Source of the DNA: Paenibacillus andongensis
Lineage (GTDB): Bacteria; Bacillota; Bacilli; Paenibacillales; NBRC-103111
DNA: 64,000 nt
Direction: 5' to 3'
Assembly: GCF_025369935.1 (NCBI RefSeq)
Contig: NZ_CP104467.1
Span: 7,323,001 to 7,387,000 of the forward strand
Within the stretch, counting starts at the first letter, position 1. Every line of letters starts with the position of its first letter. Positions 34,352 to 43,285 of this stretch are shown here, piece by piece. The notes under the pieces were generated by a model. It made no database searches. It had not been told where the DNA came from and worked only from the letters and a program-made list of their open reading frames with translations. Made by a program: the position numbers and the translations under genes.

Positions 34352-35518
34352 ATGTCATTATTTAATTCTTCAGACGAGGGCTGCGCTAAAATGGACATTG
34401 CTAAACCCGACATGACCGGTTGTGCCAGCCCTATCCTTAGTCAGCGCTCCTTAAACCGAGCCCTACTATCTCGGCAATTGCTCCTCGAGCGCTCGGACAT
34501 GCCCATCCGCGCAGCGGTCGAGCATCTAGTCGGGCTGCAGGCGCAAGCTCCCAACCCACCGTACGTGGCGTTGTGGACTAGACTGCAGAACTTTCGCCAT
34601 GAGGAGCTGTCTCGGCTCATCATGGACAGAAGCATCGTGCGCATCGCCCTCATGCGCTCGACGATCCACCTCGTCACGGCCGAAGACTGCCTGACGCTGC
34701 GCCCCGTCCTGCAGTCCGTGCAGGACCGCGCCTTAAAGGGCACGTTCGGCAAGAAGCTTGCCGAACTGGATCTAGACGCGCTCGCCGCCGCCGGGCGAGC
34801 GCTCCTTGAGGCGCAGCCGCTCACCTTCGGTGAGCTCGGCAAGCGCCTCCAAGCCCAGTGGCCGCAGAGCGATGCCACTGCTCTCTCGCAAGCGGTGCGC
34901 TGCCGCTTGCCGCTTGTCCAGGTGCCGCCCCGCGGCATCTGGGGCGCCAGCGGGCAGGCCGCCCACACCACAGCGGAGGTTTGGCTCGGCCGCCCGCTGG
35001 CACAAGGGCAAGACCCCGAAGCCATGCTGCTGCGCTACCTGGCGGCCTTCGGACCTGCATCCGTCAAGGATATGCAGGTCTGGTCCGGGCTTACTCGGCT
35101 GCGCGAGGTGGTCGAGCGGCTGCGCCCAAGCCTGCTCTCCTTCCGCGACGAGCAAGGAAACGAGCTGTTCGACCTGCCGGACGCTCCTCGGCCGGACCCT
35201 GCAACCCCAGCTCCGCCGCGTTTCCTGTCGGAGTTCGACAATATGCTCCTGTCCTACGACGATCGCACCCGCATCATGCGTGATGAAGATAAGCATCTAG
35301 TGTTTTCGGACAATGGCATCATCCGTGCCACGCTGATTGTCGATGGTTTTGTTCGCGGCATTTGGTCCATTACCCAGAAGCATAAATCGGCTATTTTGAC
35401 CATCAACTTATTCGAGCCCTTATCCCAAGTTGCTCAAGATGAGGTTACTGATGAAGCGGAACGCCTATTTGATTTGATCGCTCCTGATGCCAATACGCGG
35501 GATATTGTCTTTCAATAA
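34352..35518 (+). CDS. AlkZ-like winged-helix DNA glycosylase
   Basis: 388 residues of the HTH_42/AlkZ-YcaQ family. The motif LVGLQAQAPNPPYVAL near residue 60 holds the Q-x-Q signature that in AlkZ/YcaQ contacts the lesion during excision of interstrand crosslinks and bulky adducts. The rest is tandem winged helices and a beta barrel (FDNMLLSYDDRTRI near 300). AGGAGG is 7 bp before ATG 34352; the ATG at 34346 is too close. The first 900 bases are very GC-rich, the last 250 are not. Activity on crosslinks is inferred from the motif. Confidence 0.85.
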   Translation: MSLFNSSDEGCAKMDIAKPDMTGCASPILSQRSLNRALLSRQLLLERSDMPIRAAVEHLVGLQAQAPNPPYVALWTRLQNFRHEELSRLIMDRSIVRIALMRSTIHLVTAEDCLTLRPVLQSVQDRALKGTFGKKLAELDLDALAAAGRALLEAQPLTFGELGKRLQAQWPQSDATALSQAVRCRLPLVQVPPRGIWGASGQAAHTTAEVWLGRPLAQGQDPEAMLLRYLAAFGPASVKDMQVWSGLTRLREVVERLRPSLLSFRDEQGNELFDLPDAPRPDPATPAPPRFLSEFDNMLLSYDDRTRIMRDEDKHLVFSDNGIIRATLIVDGFVRGIWSITQKHKSAILTINLFEPLSQVAQDEVTDEAERLFDLIAPDANTRDIVFQ

Positions 35519-36027
35519 TAAAAGCCCGAGACTGCCCCGGCACAGGAATTTACAGAAATGACTTTGATTCAGAAACAATAGAATATTATCAGTTTATAGA
35601 TGAATATTTCGATGAGGCAGAGCCGCGGGGTTAATGAGTGAGAGCCACTTTGTTAACAAAATAGAGCCACCCTCTCGGCATTTTTTCAAAAAAGGCTGAG
35701 CCTCTGAAATGCTTATGGAGTTGGTTAGTAGTTTACACATCTTTCTATGAAAAACAAAGGTAAGGCTGGTGCAACCAGTCAAAAAGGATTAATCTCCCAT
35801 AAGCGCTACCCATATTGGGTGCGACAGTCTGTGAATTAGTTCTGTGATTGCTACTTTCACAAACAGCTAAAGCAGTCGGCCCGAAGGTCAGCTGCTTTTG
35901 TTGAAGTAACTTGCAGTGGTGAAAAGTTTTAATTGAAGTTATCATGATTGATATTAAGTCATAGGATGGGGCAATCAATTATGTTGAATTATGTGGGCGG
36001 AAGTAATTTTCGTGTGAGTATAAATCT
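35519..36027. other. Intergenic region with a coding remnant
   Basis: About 500 bp. At 35539-35634 one plus frame reads GTGIYRNDFDSETIEYYQF and continues to IDEYFDEAEPRG before TAA. The acidic, protein-like composition and lack of a start suggest the tail of a lost gene. A hairpin AAAGCAG/CTGCTTT followed by TT (35869-35899) looks like an orphan terminator. No complete gene was seen. Confidence 0.4.
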
Positions 36028-38745
36028 ATGAATATTCCAATTTTAACCACCAAACTGTATATCCCCCTGACACGGTCTAAAGTTGTCCTCCGACCGCGTC
36101 TGATCGAGCGGCTGAACGAGGGTCTGGACCGTAAGCTGACCCTCATCTCTGCCTCCGCCGGCTTTGGCAAGACTACGTTGGTCAGCGAGTGGGTCGCCGG
36201 TTGTGATCGACCTGTCGCATGGGTGTCACTGGACGAAGGGGATAACGACTCTACACGCTTCCTGACTTACCTTGTCGCTGCTCTGCAGACGATTGCGGAG
36301 AATATTGGAGGAGGCGTGGTCAGTGCACTCAAATCCCCTCAGCCACCGTCAACCGAATCGATTCTAACGATCCTGCTCAATGAATTCTCAGCCCTCCCGT
36401 ACAAATTCGTCCTCGTCCTTGACGACTACCATGTTATTAGTGCCAAACGGATCGACGATGCCCTCAACTTCCTACTCGAGCATCTCCCGCCACAGATGCA
36501 CCTGGTCATCGCCACCCGTGAAAATCCGCACCTTCCCCTGGGTCGGTTACGCGCCCGAGGCCATCTGACCGAGTTGCGTGACACAGACCTGCGTTTTTCT
36601 CCCAGCGAAGCGGACACTTTCCTTAAACAGGTGATGGGCCTGGGTCTATCGGCCGATGAAGTGAGTGCGCTGGAGACCCGTACCGAAGGCTGGATTACGG
36701 GACTCCAACTGGCGGCACTTTCGATGCAGGGGCGCGAGGACATTCCTGCGTTCATTCGGTCATTCGCTGGAGACAATCGGTACATTGTGGACTATCTGGT
36801 CGAAGAGGTCCTGCAGCGTCAGCCCGATCATGTCCGGAGCTTTTTACTACAGACCTCCATTCTCGACCGGTTGCATGGCCCGCTGTGCGATGCCGTCACC
36901 GGCCATGAGGAAGGCAACGCGCGGTTGGAGTCCCTGGAACGAGGCAACTTCTTTGTCGTTCCACTGGATGACAGGCGCCACTGGTATCGCTATCATCATC
37001 TCTTTGGCGAGGTTCTCTCTGCGCATTTGAGGGCGGATCTGCCCGATCAGGTAGCTACGCTGCATCGTCGGGCGAGCAAATGGTACGAGCAGCATGGCTT
37101 CTCGGCCGATGCGATCCGCCACGCGCTGGCCGCCGAGGATTTTACGCGAGCGGCGGACCTGGTCGAGCTGGCATGGCCAGCCATGCTCAGGAGTAGACAG
37201 GGGGCTGCGGCGTTGGGCTGGCTGAAGGCGCTCCCCGACGAGCTGGTCCGATGCAGGCCTGTGCTCAGCGTTGTGTATGCCTGGGCTTTACTGGCTGGCG
37301 GCGAGTTAGAGGCCGTTGAGGACCGACTGCGCGACGCCGAACGATGGCTGGAGACGACGGCAGACATGCGTGAGCGACCGGAAGCCCCATTGGCTAAGAT
37401 GGTCGTTGTGGACGAAGAGGAATTTCGCCGTCTTCCGGGTGCGATCGCCGTGTACCGTGCCGCACATGCCCAGGTGCTGGGTGATGTACCCGCCGCCATG
37501 AAATACGCCCGGCGAGTGCTCGACCTCGTACCTGATGACGACCATCTCCCGCGCGGAGCGGCAACTGCGCTCCTAGGACTGGTATCCTGGGCGAGTGGGG
37601 ATCTCGAGGCAGCATATCGGATGTTTGCCGATGGCATGGCTAGTGTGCAGCTGTCCGGGAACATTTCTGACGCAATCGGGGGCGCAATCGCTCTGGCTGA
37701 TATACGGATTACTCAAGGTCGACTCCGCGAGGCGATACGTACCTATGAGCGGGGATTGCAGCTTGCGAGGGAGCAGGGCGAGCCTGAACTGCGGGGAACG
37801 GCAGATATATACGTGGGAATGAGTGAGCTCTACTGTGAGCATGACGATCTGCTTGCCGCCATGCAGCACCTGCTGAGAAGCAAAGAGCTGAGCGAGCGTA
37901 CTGGATTCCCGCAAAACCGGTATCGCTGGCACGTCGCAATGGCTCGAATACGGGAGGCACAAGGAGATCTGGACTGTGCGCTCGACCTGCTCCACGAGGC
38001 AGAGCACCTGTATTTGGGTGGATTTTTCCCAAATGTGCGTCCTGTAGCGGCGTTGAAGACACGTGTGTGGCTCGCGCAGGGTAGGTTGGGTGAAGCCCTC
38101 GACTGGACACGGGAGCAAGGCCTGTCCGCTCGGGACGACCTTTGCTATCTGCGCGAATTCGAGCACATCACCCTGGCCAGAGTGCTCTTGGCCAAGTATA
38201 AGAACGACCGTGCAGACCGCTCCATGCTTGAGGCAAAGGGACTCCTGGAGCGCCTCCTCCAAGCAGCGGAAGAAGGAGAGAGGACGGGAAGCGTGATCGA
38301 AATCCTGGTGGTGCAGGCACTTGCTCACCATATGCAAGGCGATATCCTTGCTGCGCTTGTGCCGCTGAAACGCGTACTGACCCTGGCTGAGCCAGAGGGC
38401 TACGTCCGCATCTTTGTGGACGAAGGCCAACCCATGGCGGCCCTGCTAAAAGCGGCCGTGAAACAGGGGATCGCCCCGAACTATGTCCGTCACCTCCTGA
38501 CAGCCTTTGGCAAGGCTGAGGGCAGCAGAACGCCTGCCAAACAAGTTGTGAGCGAGCCATTGAGCGAACGAGAACGTGAAGTACTTCGGCTGCTCAGAAC
38601 CGACTTGAGTGGCCCTGACATTGCCCGCGAACTCAATGTGTCCCTGAACACCCTGCGGACCCATACCAAAAACATTTATGACAAGCTTGAGGTGAATAAC
38701 CGTCGGACAGCAGTCCGCCGGGCTGAGGAACTCGATTTGTTTTAG
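36028..38745 (+). CDS. MalT-like LuxR-family ATP-dependent transcriptional activator
   Basis: 905 residues of the LAL/MalT architecture: an AAA/STAND ATPase with Walker A SAGFGKTT (43-50) and Walker B VLVLDDYH, a long helical/TPR-like sensor region (about 330-820), and a C-terminal LuxR helix-turn-helix (about 838-900: LSEREREVLRLL...LNTLRTHTKNIYDKL). Such proteins bind ligand and ATP, multimerise and activate promoters at direct repeats. The gene and its two downstream neighbours are more GC-rich than most surroundings. The ribosome site is weak. Its target is probably the promoter at 38.83-38.88 kb with three 9-bp repeats. Confidence 0.92.
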   Translation: MNIPILTTKLYIPLTRSKVVLRPRLIERLNEGLDRKLTLISASAGFGKTTLVSEWVAGCDRPVAWVSLDEGDNDSTRFLTYLVAALQTIAENIGGGVVSALKSPQPPSTESILTILLNEFSALPYKFVLVLDDYHVISAKRIDDALNFLLEHLPPQMHLVIATRENPHLPLGRLRARGHLTELRDTDLRFSPSEADTFLKQVMGLGLSADEVSALETRTEGWITGLQLAALSMQGREDIPAFIRSFAGDNRYIVDYLVEEVLQRQPDHVRSFLLQTSILDRLHGPLCDAVTGHEEGNARLESLERGNFFVVPLDDRRHWYRYHHLFGEVLSAHLRADLPDQVATLHRRASKWYEQHGFSADAIRHALAAEDFTRAADLVELAWPAMLRSRQGAAALGWLKALPDELVRCRPVLSVVYAWALLAGGELEAVEDRLRDAERWLETTADMRERPEAPLAKMVVVDEEEFRRLPGAIAVYRAAHAQVLGDVPAAMKYARRVLDLVPDDDHLPRGAATALLGLVSWASGDLEAAYRMFADGMASVQLSGNISDAIGGAIALADIRITQGRLREAIRTYERGLQLAREQGEPELRGTADIYVGMSELYCEHDDLLAAMQHLLRSKELSERTGFPQNRYRWHVAMARIREAQGDLDCALDLLHEAEHLYLGGFFPNVRPVAALKTRVWLAQGRLGEALDWTREQGLSARDDLCYLREFEHITLARVLLAKYKNDRADRSMLEAKGLLERLLQAAEEGERTGSVIEILVVQALAHHMQGDILAALVPLKRVLTLAEPEGYVRIFVDEGQPMAALLKAAVKQGIAPNYVRHLLTAFGKAEGSRTPAKQVVSEPLSEREREVLRLLRTDLSGPDIARELNVSLNTLRTHTKNIYDKLEVNNRRTAVRRAEELDLF

Positions 38746-38763
38746 CAAGCCCGCAACTACTAC

Positions 38764-38808
38764 CCCCGGCCCTGGCAGGTTTAGCGAACCAGTGCCGGGG
38801 CTTTTTTT
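38764..38808 (+). terminator. Terminator after the MalT-like gene
   Basis: CCCCGGC (38764-38770) pairs with GCCGGGG (38794-38800), with an inner GGTT/AACC helix, followed by seven T. Confidence 0.88.
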
Positions 38809-38827
38809 CTCCCACATAGCCTCCCGA

Positions 38828-38880
38828 TTGACAAATCATCACATCAATCACCACATATGGTGATGCCGTCTCACCACATG
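38828..38880 (+). promoter_or_regulatory. Activator-type promoter with three 9-bp repeats
   Basis: A consensus -35 TTGACA (38828-38833) lacks a good -10 at normal spacing. Overlapping and following it are TCATCACAT (38836-38844), TCACCACAT (38848-38856) and TCACCACAT (38871-38879), with starts 12 and 23 bp apart. ATCACCA-CATA-TGGTGAT (38847-38864) adds an inverted copy. MalT-type activators use repeated short boxes, so this is a likely site for the upstream regulator. Confidence 0.5.
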
Positions 38881-38962
38881 AACGTGTATCTTCAGATTAA
38901 GAAAGGAACGCAGGCAATGAAGTGGAGATGCATCCACAGGAGGAACATGAAGGAGGCGCAGA

Positions 38963-39274
38963 ATGAGTGAAACACACGTATCAACAGAGGACCATCACGA
39001 GGCTGAACTTTACGAAATTCGCCTCAAGGGGCATCTTGATGCCCGGTGGGCTGACCGATTTGAGGGGCTGAGCTTCACCTACGAAAACGACGGAACAACC
39101 ATCCTCACCGGACCCGTGGTCGATCAGGCCGCATTACATGGCTTGCTGAGGAAAGTGCGTGATCTCGGACTGCCATTGATCTCAGTCATTCAGGTTGATC
39201 CCAAACAGGCGAACAGGCCTGATGCCAGCGCGGACACTGATCACAATCGTTCGAAAAAGGAGACAAACACATGA
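38963..39274 (+). CDS. Small conserved protein linked to MalT-like regulators (103 aa)
   Basis: A soluble 103-residue protein. Core: YEIRLKGHLDARWADRFEGL, then DGTTILTGPVVDQAALHGLL and KVRDLGLPLISV, a small alpha/beta fold. As I recall, proteins with this signature commonly lie beside LuxR/MalT-like regulators and small membrane proteins; function unknown. GAAGGAGG precedes ATG 38963. Its TGA overlaps the next gene's ATG by 4 bases, so the two are translated together. Confidence 0.8.
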   Translation: MSETHVSTEDHHEAELYEIRLKGHLDARWADRFEGLSFTYENDGTTILTGPVVDQAALHGLLRKVRDLGLPLISVIQVDPKQANRPDASADTDHNRSKKETNT

Positions 39275-39963
39275 ATACCAATCACCAGACACCAGACATT
39301 AAAGGGAACAATAAGGAGAGAAAAATGAAGATAACAGCCTCGAATCTCATCCGTTGGGCAGGTTTAGCAGCTATGTTGGCAGGGATCCTTTTCATAGTCA
39401 TTCAGTCGATCCATCCACCTGAAAATCTTTCGTCAGTCACTACCGGCGCATGGGCAATCGTCCACTACTTGACCATCGCCATGGCCCTCTTCGGCCTACT
39501 AGGCATTGCGGGGATCTACGCCAGGCAAGTGAAAGAGGGCGGTTGGCTTGGTTTGGCCGGCTTTCTCCTGTTTAGCCTCTTTTGGGTAGCTACGACGGCC
39601 TTTACATTCGCCGAAGCCTTTATCTTGCCGCTGTTGGCGTCCGACGCGCCGAAGTTTGTGGAGGGATTCTTGGGGATCTTCAGTGGGTCCGCCAGCGAGG
39701 TTAGCCTCGGAGCTCTCACAGCGGTAGGGCCGCTAGCAGGGGCACTTTATATTCTGGGCGGCCTGCTACTTGGCATCGCTACGCTCCGCGCCGGTATCCT
39801 GCCGCGCTGGGCGGCCGGTCTGCTTGCCTTCGGTGCCGTGTCGACCCTCGCGTCTTCGCTGCTCTCGCACCCGCTCGATCGGATTTTGGCGGTGCCGATG
39901 GGGCTAGCCCTGGCTTGGCTGGGATTTGCACTCTGGTCTGAACGGCGAGAAAAAGCCTCGTAA
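39271..39963 (+). CDS. Multi-pass membrane protein (DUF4386-like layout)
   Basis: 230 residues (212 if it starts at ATG 39325). About six TM helices: LIRWAGLAAMLAGILFIVIQ, then helices near 65-85, 95-125, 150-175, 180-195 and 205-222. Both candidate starts have good ribosome sites: AAGGAG before ATG 39271, which overlaps the previous stop, and AAGGAG before ATG 39325. The Gly/Ala-rich helices and lack of charged catalytic residues do not reveal a function. It forms a two-gene operon with the 103-aa protein under the repeat-bearing promoter. Confidence 0.78.
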   Translation: MNTNHQTPDIKGNNKERKMKITASNLIRWAGLAAMLAGILFIVIQSIHPPENLSSVTTGAWAIVHYLTIAMALFGLLGIAGIYARQVKEGGWLGLAGFLLFSLFWVATTAFTFAEAFILPLLASDAPKFVEGFLGIFSGSASEVSLGALTAVGPLAGALYILGGLLLGIATLRAGILPRWAAGLLAFGAVSTLASSLLSHPLDRILAVPMGLALAWLGFALWSERREKAS

Positions 39964-40142
39964 TCCTTACCCGGCAGGGGAAGCCCCCAGCTCTGCCAAC
40001 CGGAGCGATATCTACAATGAAGATCAATCCCTTGATGTGCCTGAGCTCAATGAGTTAGGGAAACCCACGTCTCAGAAAACCAAAGTGCCGGCAAAAACAA
40101 GTTCGGCAAAGTGGATCGTCGCTGCACGTATCCAAGAACTCA

Positions 40143-40177
40143 AAAAACAAACCCCGAGGCCGCCCTCGAGGTTTGTT
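40143..40177 (-). terminator. Terminator between convergent transcripts
   Basis: AACAAACC-CGAGG pairs with CCTCG-GGTTTGTT around CCGC; the minus strand continues with TTTTTTG. It serves the secreted repeat protein and may also stop transcription from the membrane protein operon. Confidence 0.82.
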
Positions 40178-40188
40178 ACTATCTCACC

Positions 40189-40932
40189 TTATTTCTGCGC
40201 CCGCTTCTCCCATTTCGCCTTCAGCGCACTTTCTATTTCAGCAAATACCTGCTCGGTGGTCTTACCTTCCGTGGAGATACCTAATTTAACCGCTTTTTCG
40301 TTCAGCTTTTCGGCCCTTTTACTTTCTTTACTCGCCTTTAAAGCAGCGCGTATTTCTTTGGCTGTTTTGCCTTCGGTGGCAACACCCGCTTTTGTTGCTT
40401 TTTCTTGCAGTTTCGATAAAGCTGCCGCTTGCAGCTCTGTTCTAATCTCTTTATTTGTTTTTCCATCGGTAGTAATACCGAGCTTAGCCGCTTTCTCTTG
40501 CAGCTTCGGTAAAACGGCCGCTTTAAGCGCTGCTCTCAGCTCTTTATTCGTCTTCCCATCCGCGCTAACACCTAGCTTGGTTGCCTTCTCTTTCAGCTTC
40601 ACTTGAACAGCAGCTTGGATATCAGCTTTCAGCTGTTCCGCTGTTTTGCCGTCTGTGCTAATCCCCAGCTTCGCTGCCGCTTTGTTCAATTGCTCTGTAT
40701 GTTTGGCTGCACTTAAAGCTTTAAGTTCCGCTTTGATCTGCTCAGTCGTTTTACCATCTGTTGATAGGCCAAAAATTTGCGCTTTATCCAGAAGCAGCTG
40801 CTTGACTGGTTTAGCAGACTTGCTTGTTGGCGCTGCAGTAGACGCCCCCTGAGTGTTCTCAGCAAAAACAGCCACTGGAACAGACAATACAATCGCTCCT
40901 ACCAACGCAAGGCCTGTTAATTTTTTCAACAT
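40189..40932 (-). CDS. Secreted repeat protein with six T-[DE]-G-K-T repeats
   Basis: 247 residues. A signal peptide is probably cut after VAVFA. Six repeats of roughly 32-36 residues follow, each around the core K-L-G-[IV]-[ST]-[TA]-[DE]-G-K-T and a helix such as EQLKADIQAA. The repeats differ enough to show old duplication. Pattern and Lys/Ala/Glu composition suggest short helix-loop-helix units on an extracellular alpha-helical rod. Strong site GAGGAG before ATG 40932. It may belong with the adjacent two-component system as target or wall-associated product, but that is only position. Confidence 0.75.
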   Translation of the reverse strand: MLKKLTGLALVGAIVLSVPVAVFAENTQGASTAAPTSKSAKPVKQLLLDKAQIFGLSTDGKTTEQIKAELKALSAAKHTEQLNKAAAKLGISTDGKTAEQLKADIQAAVQVKLKEKATKLGVSADGKTNKELRAALKAAVLPKLQEKAAKLGITTDGKTNKEIRTELQAAALSKLQEKATKAGVATEGKTAKEIRAALKASKESKRAEKLNEKAVKLGISTEGKTTEQVFAEIESALKAKWEKRAQK

Positions 40933-41000
40933 AAGTATCGCTCCTCGATTCGTTTATGGTTATGTTTACCTTACAAACCCTATCTTACCGAATAGTTATG

Positions 41001-42413
41001 TCATAAGTTTGTCATGCGGCGAAGATTAGGCGACTGCAAATATATTTTAAATACCGTACCCATTTGAAGTTGTGATTCCACTCGAATCGAACCGCCATGC
41101 GCTTCTACGATGTGTTTACTGATGGTTAAGCCGAGGCCTGCGCCGGAACGGTTGCGGCTTTCGTCCGTTTTATAGAAACGATCGAATAGATGCGGCAGTT
41201 TCTCTGGCGCGATACCTAGTCCGTTATCCCACACTTCGATCCAGCGTTCGTTCTTGACTACTTTTACTCGAATACCTGCCGAGGACCCCTCAGGAATATG
41301 GTTAATGGCATTGTCCAGCAAATTGATAAACACCTGCCTCAAACGGTCAGCATCCGCATAAACCAAGTATGGCCCTTCTGCCTCCGAGCTCAGCTCGATT
41401 TGCTTTGCTTTGGCTTTCATCTTGAGTTGGGTAACCACCAGCCCTATTAAGTCAGGGACATCGACATCCTGGAGATTTAATTTGACCTGCTTCTCCTCAA
41501 AAGACGACAGTTCCATCAAATCATCAACCAAATGGCTCAGTCGAAGGGTCTCTTGAAGAGATACTTGAATGAATTCCTTCGCATCCTCAGGCTCAACAAC
41601 ACCATCCGTTATCCCTTGCAGGGAAGCTCTAATGGTCGTCAACGGCGTCCGCAGCTCATGGGAAATTTCGGATAGGAATCGTTTGCGTCCCTCTTCTACC
41701 TTCTGCAGTTTACCGGCCATGCGATTCAAAGATCCTGACAACGAGGCGATTTCGTCCTTGCCTCTAACGGGTACCCTTCCGCTGAAATCCCCCAAGGCCA
41801 GAGCCTCTGCGGTTTTACTCATGAGCTGAATCGGCTTCATAAAATGTCTCGAAACGAAGTACAGCACAGCAATCGCAAGTAACGCAACCGTTAGTGCTGA
41901 TAGGAATATTGCTCGATTAATGCCATTGATCGTATCTTGAATATTTATAATGGGCGTATATAAGAAAATCCCGCCAATCACGCGATTCTCCTGCATCACA
42001 GGCCGCCCGACAATGAGCATATTTACCGTACTATTTTGAGCAAAATTGCTTCGCACTGTCACTTGATTGCCCGACAACACTTTATCCACCCATTCCTTAC
42101 GTGCTGGGGCCTCGCCCACCGCTTGAATCTTATCCAGATTGGCTCTGGGATGCTTGATAACGGCAACGCGAACGTTCGACGTTTTTTCAATGGCGCTAAT
42201 CTGCTTACGGAAATCCTTCAGCTGTGTCGAGTTATCGAACAAATCTTTGGCCAGTTCTCCCACTTGCTCAACCTTCTCTAGGAGAAGCTTCTCGCTGCGT
42301 TCATAGGTTTTCTGTTTCATCGTGTAGCCAATGGTTCCGGAAATGGCAAGAATGGACACAACGGTAATTGAAATATAAATAAATAATAGCTTGCGGTAAA
42401 AGGAGTTCAGCAT
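41001..42413 (-). CDS. Sensor histidine kinase
   Basis: 470 residues: TM helix (about 7-28), extracytoplasmic sensor (about 30-160, Cache-like), TM helix (about 162-185), HAMP (about 185-238), HisKA with HELRTPLTT (His about 251), and HATPase_c with N box (LLDNAINH), G1 (WDNGLGI) and G2 (GAGLGLTI). The ATG overlaps the response regulator stop by 7 bases. It should autophosphorylate and pass phosphate to the regulator at 42407-43111. Signal unknown. Confidence 0.95.
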   Translation of the reverse strand: MLNSFYRKLLFIYISITVVSILAISGTIGYTMKQKTYERSEKLLLEKVEQVGELAKDLFDNSTQLKDFRKQISAIEKTSNVRVAVIKHPRANLDKIQAVGEAPARKEWVDKVLSGNQVTVRSNFAQNSTVNMLIVGRPVMQENRVIGGIFLYTPIINIQDTINGINRAIFLSALTVALLAIAVLYFVSRHFMKPIQLMSKTAEALALGDFSGRVPVRGKDEIASLSGSLNRMAGKLQKVEEGRKRFLSEISHELRTPLTTIRASLQGITDGVVEPEDAKEFIQVSLQETLRLSHLVDDLMELSSFEEKQVKLNLQDVDVPDLIGLVVTQLKMKAKAKQIELSSEAEGPYLVYADADRLRQVFINLLDNAINHIPEGSSAGIRVKVVKNERWIEVWDNGLGIAPEKLPHLFDRFYKTDESRNRSGAGLGLTISKHIVEAHGGSIRVESQLQMGTVFKIYLQSPNLRRMTNL

Positions 42414-43111
42414 GCTCCTGGCCCCTCAAACTTATACCCGACGCCCCATACGGTACGGATGCTCCAGTCCTCTTTCCTCTGCGTCAAAGCCGAAAGCTTT
42501 TGTCTCAAACGTTTAATATATAAATCCACGACGCGGTCTTCACCCTCGAAATCCCAACCCCATATCTTGGCGATCAGGTCCTCCCGGGTGAATACCTGAT
42601 TCGGATTTCGCACGAAAAACAGCAGCAGCTCATACTCTTTCTTGGGCAAAGCAACGAGCTGCCCTTCTACAGTCACATCATGGGACAAGCTATCCACTCG
42701 CAAGCTGCCCATTTCATATAGATGAGCAGGCGCAGCAGCTTCTGTGCGGAGCAGCGTCCTGCGGAGAATTGTGGTCACACGAGCAACCAGTTCATTCGGG
42801 TCAAAGGGCTTCACTAGATAATCGTCGGCGCCCATCTGCAAACCTTCTATTCGCTCATCCACGTGACCTCTAGCCGTCAGCATGAGAATGGGCACATCAC
42901 TCTTCGCACGAATTTTCTGACAGACCTCCCAGCCATCGCGTTTGGGCATCATAATATCGAGTACAATGAAGTCTGGGTGAAGCTCATCGAACTGGGTTAG
43001 AGCCTGCTCACCGTCATTTGCGGTTACCACCTTATAGCCGTTTTTTTCCAAGTATAACTTCGTAATCCGGCAAATATTAAGATCATCATCTACCACCAAT
43101 ACGGTTGTCAC
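42407..43111 (-). CDS. OmpR-family response regulator
   Basis: 234 residues. Receiver domain with acidic pocket DDD (8-10), phospho-acceptor D52 in VLDIMMP, Thr in MLTARG and Lys in LVKPFD, then an OmpR winged helix (about 130-230; RVVDLYIKRLRQKL). It starts at GTG behind AAGGAGAG. First gene of the two-gene operon with the histidine kinase. The regulon is not visible here. Confidence 0.96.
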   Translation of the reverse strand: MTTVLVVDDDLNICRITKLYLEKNGYKVVTANDGEQALTQFDELHPDFIVLDIMMPKRDGWEVCQKIRAKSDVPILMLTARGHVDERIEGLQMGADDYLVKPFDPNELVARVTTILRRTLLRTEAAAPAHLYEMGSLRVDSLSHDVTVEGQLVALPKKEYELLLFFVRNPNQVFTREDLIAKIWGWDFEGEDRVVDLYIKRLRQKLSALTQRKEDWSIRTVWGVGYKFEGPGAC

Positions 43112-43220
43112 ACGGCACTCTCCTTAAAAATAGGATATATCGTTTATATTACTGGATATTTGTGAACAAAAAATATATTTTTTCAAAATCATTTTTTTCT
43201 CGCCAGGCTGCCTACACAAC

Positions 43221-43247
43221 AAAAAATCCTAGTTCTCACTAGGATTT
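43221..43247 (-). terminator. Terminator of glnS
   Basis: AAATCCTAGT pairs with ACTAGGATTT around TTCT/C loop bases; six T on the minus strand. Confidence 0.85.
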
Positions 43248-43285
43248 CCTGTCTAATCTTTGTATGGACTCAAACGAGTCCAATC

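Noticed and set aside
34441..35300. Alternate-frame ORFs across the AlkZ-like gene
   Set aside because: Same cause: high GC removes stop codons; none has a domain or ribosome site.
39964..40140. Continuation of an open frame after the membrane protein gene
   Set aside because: The frame is open by chance past the stop of the real gene; no start or family match.
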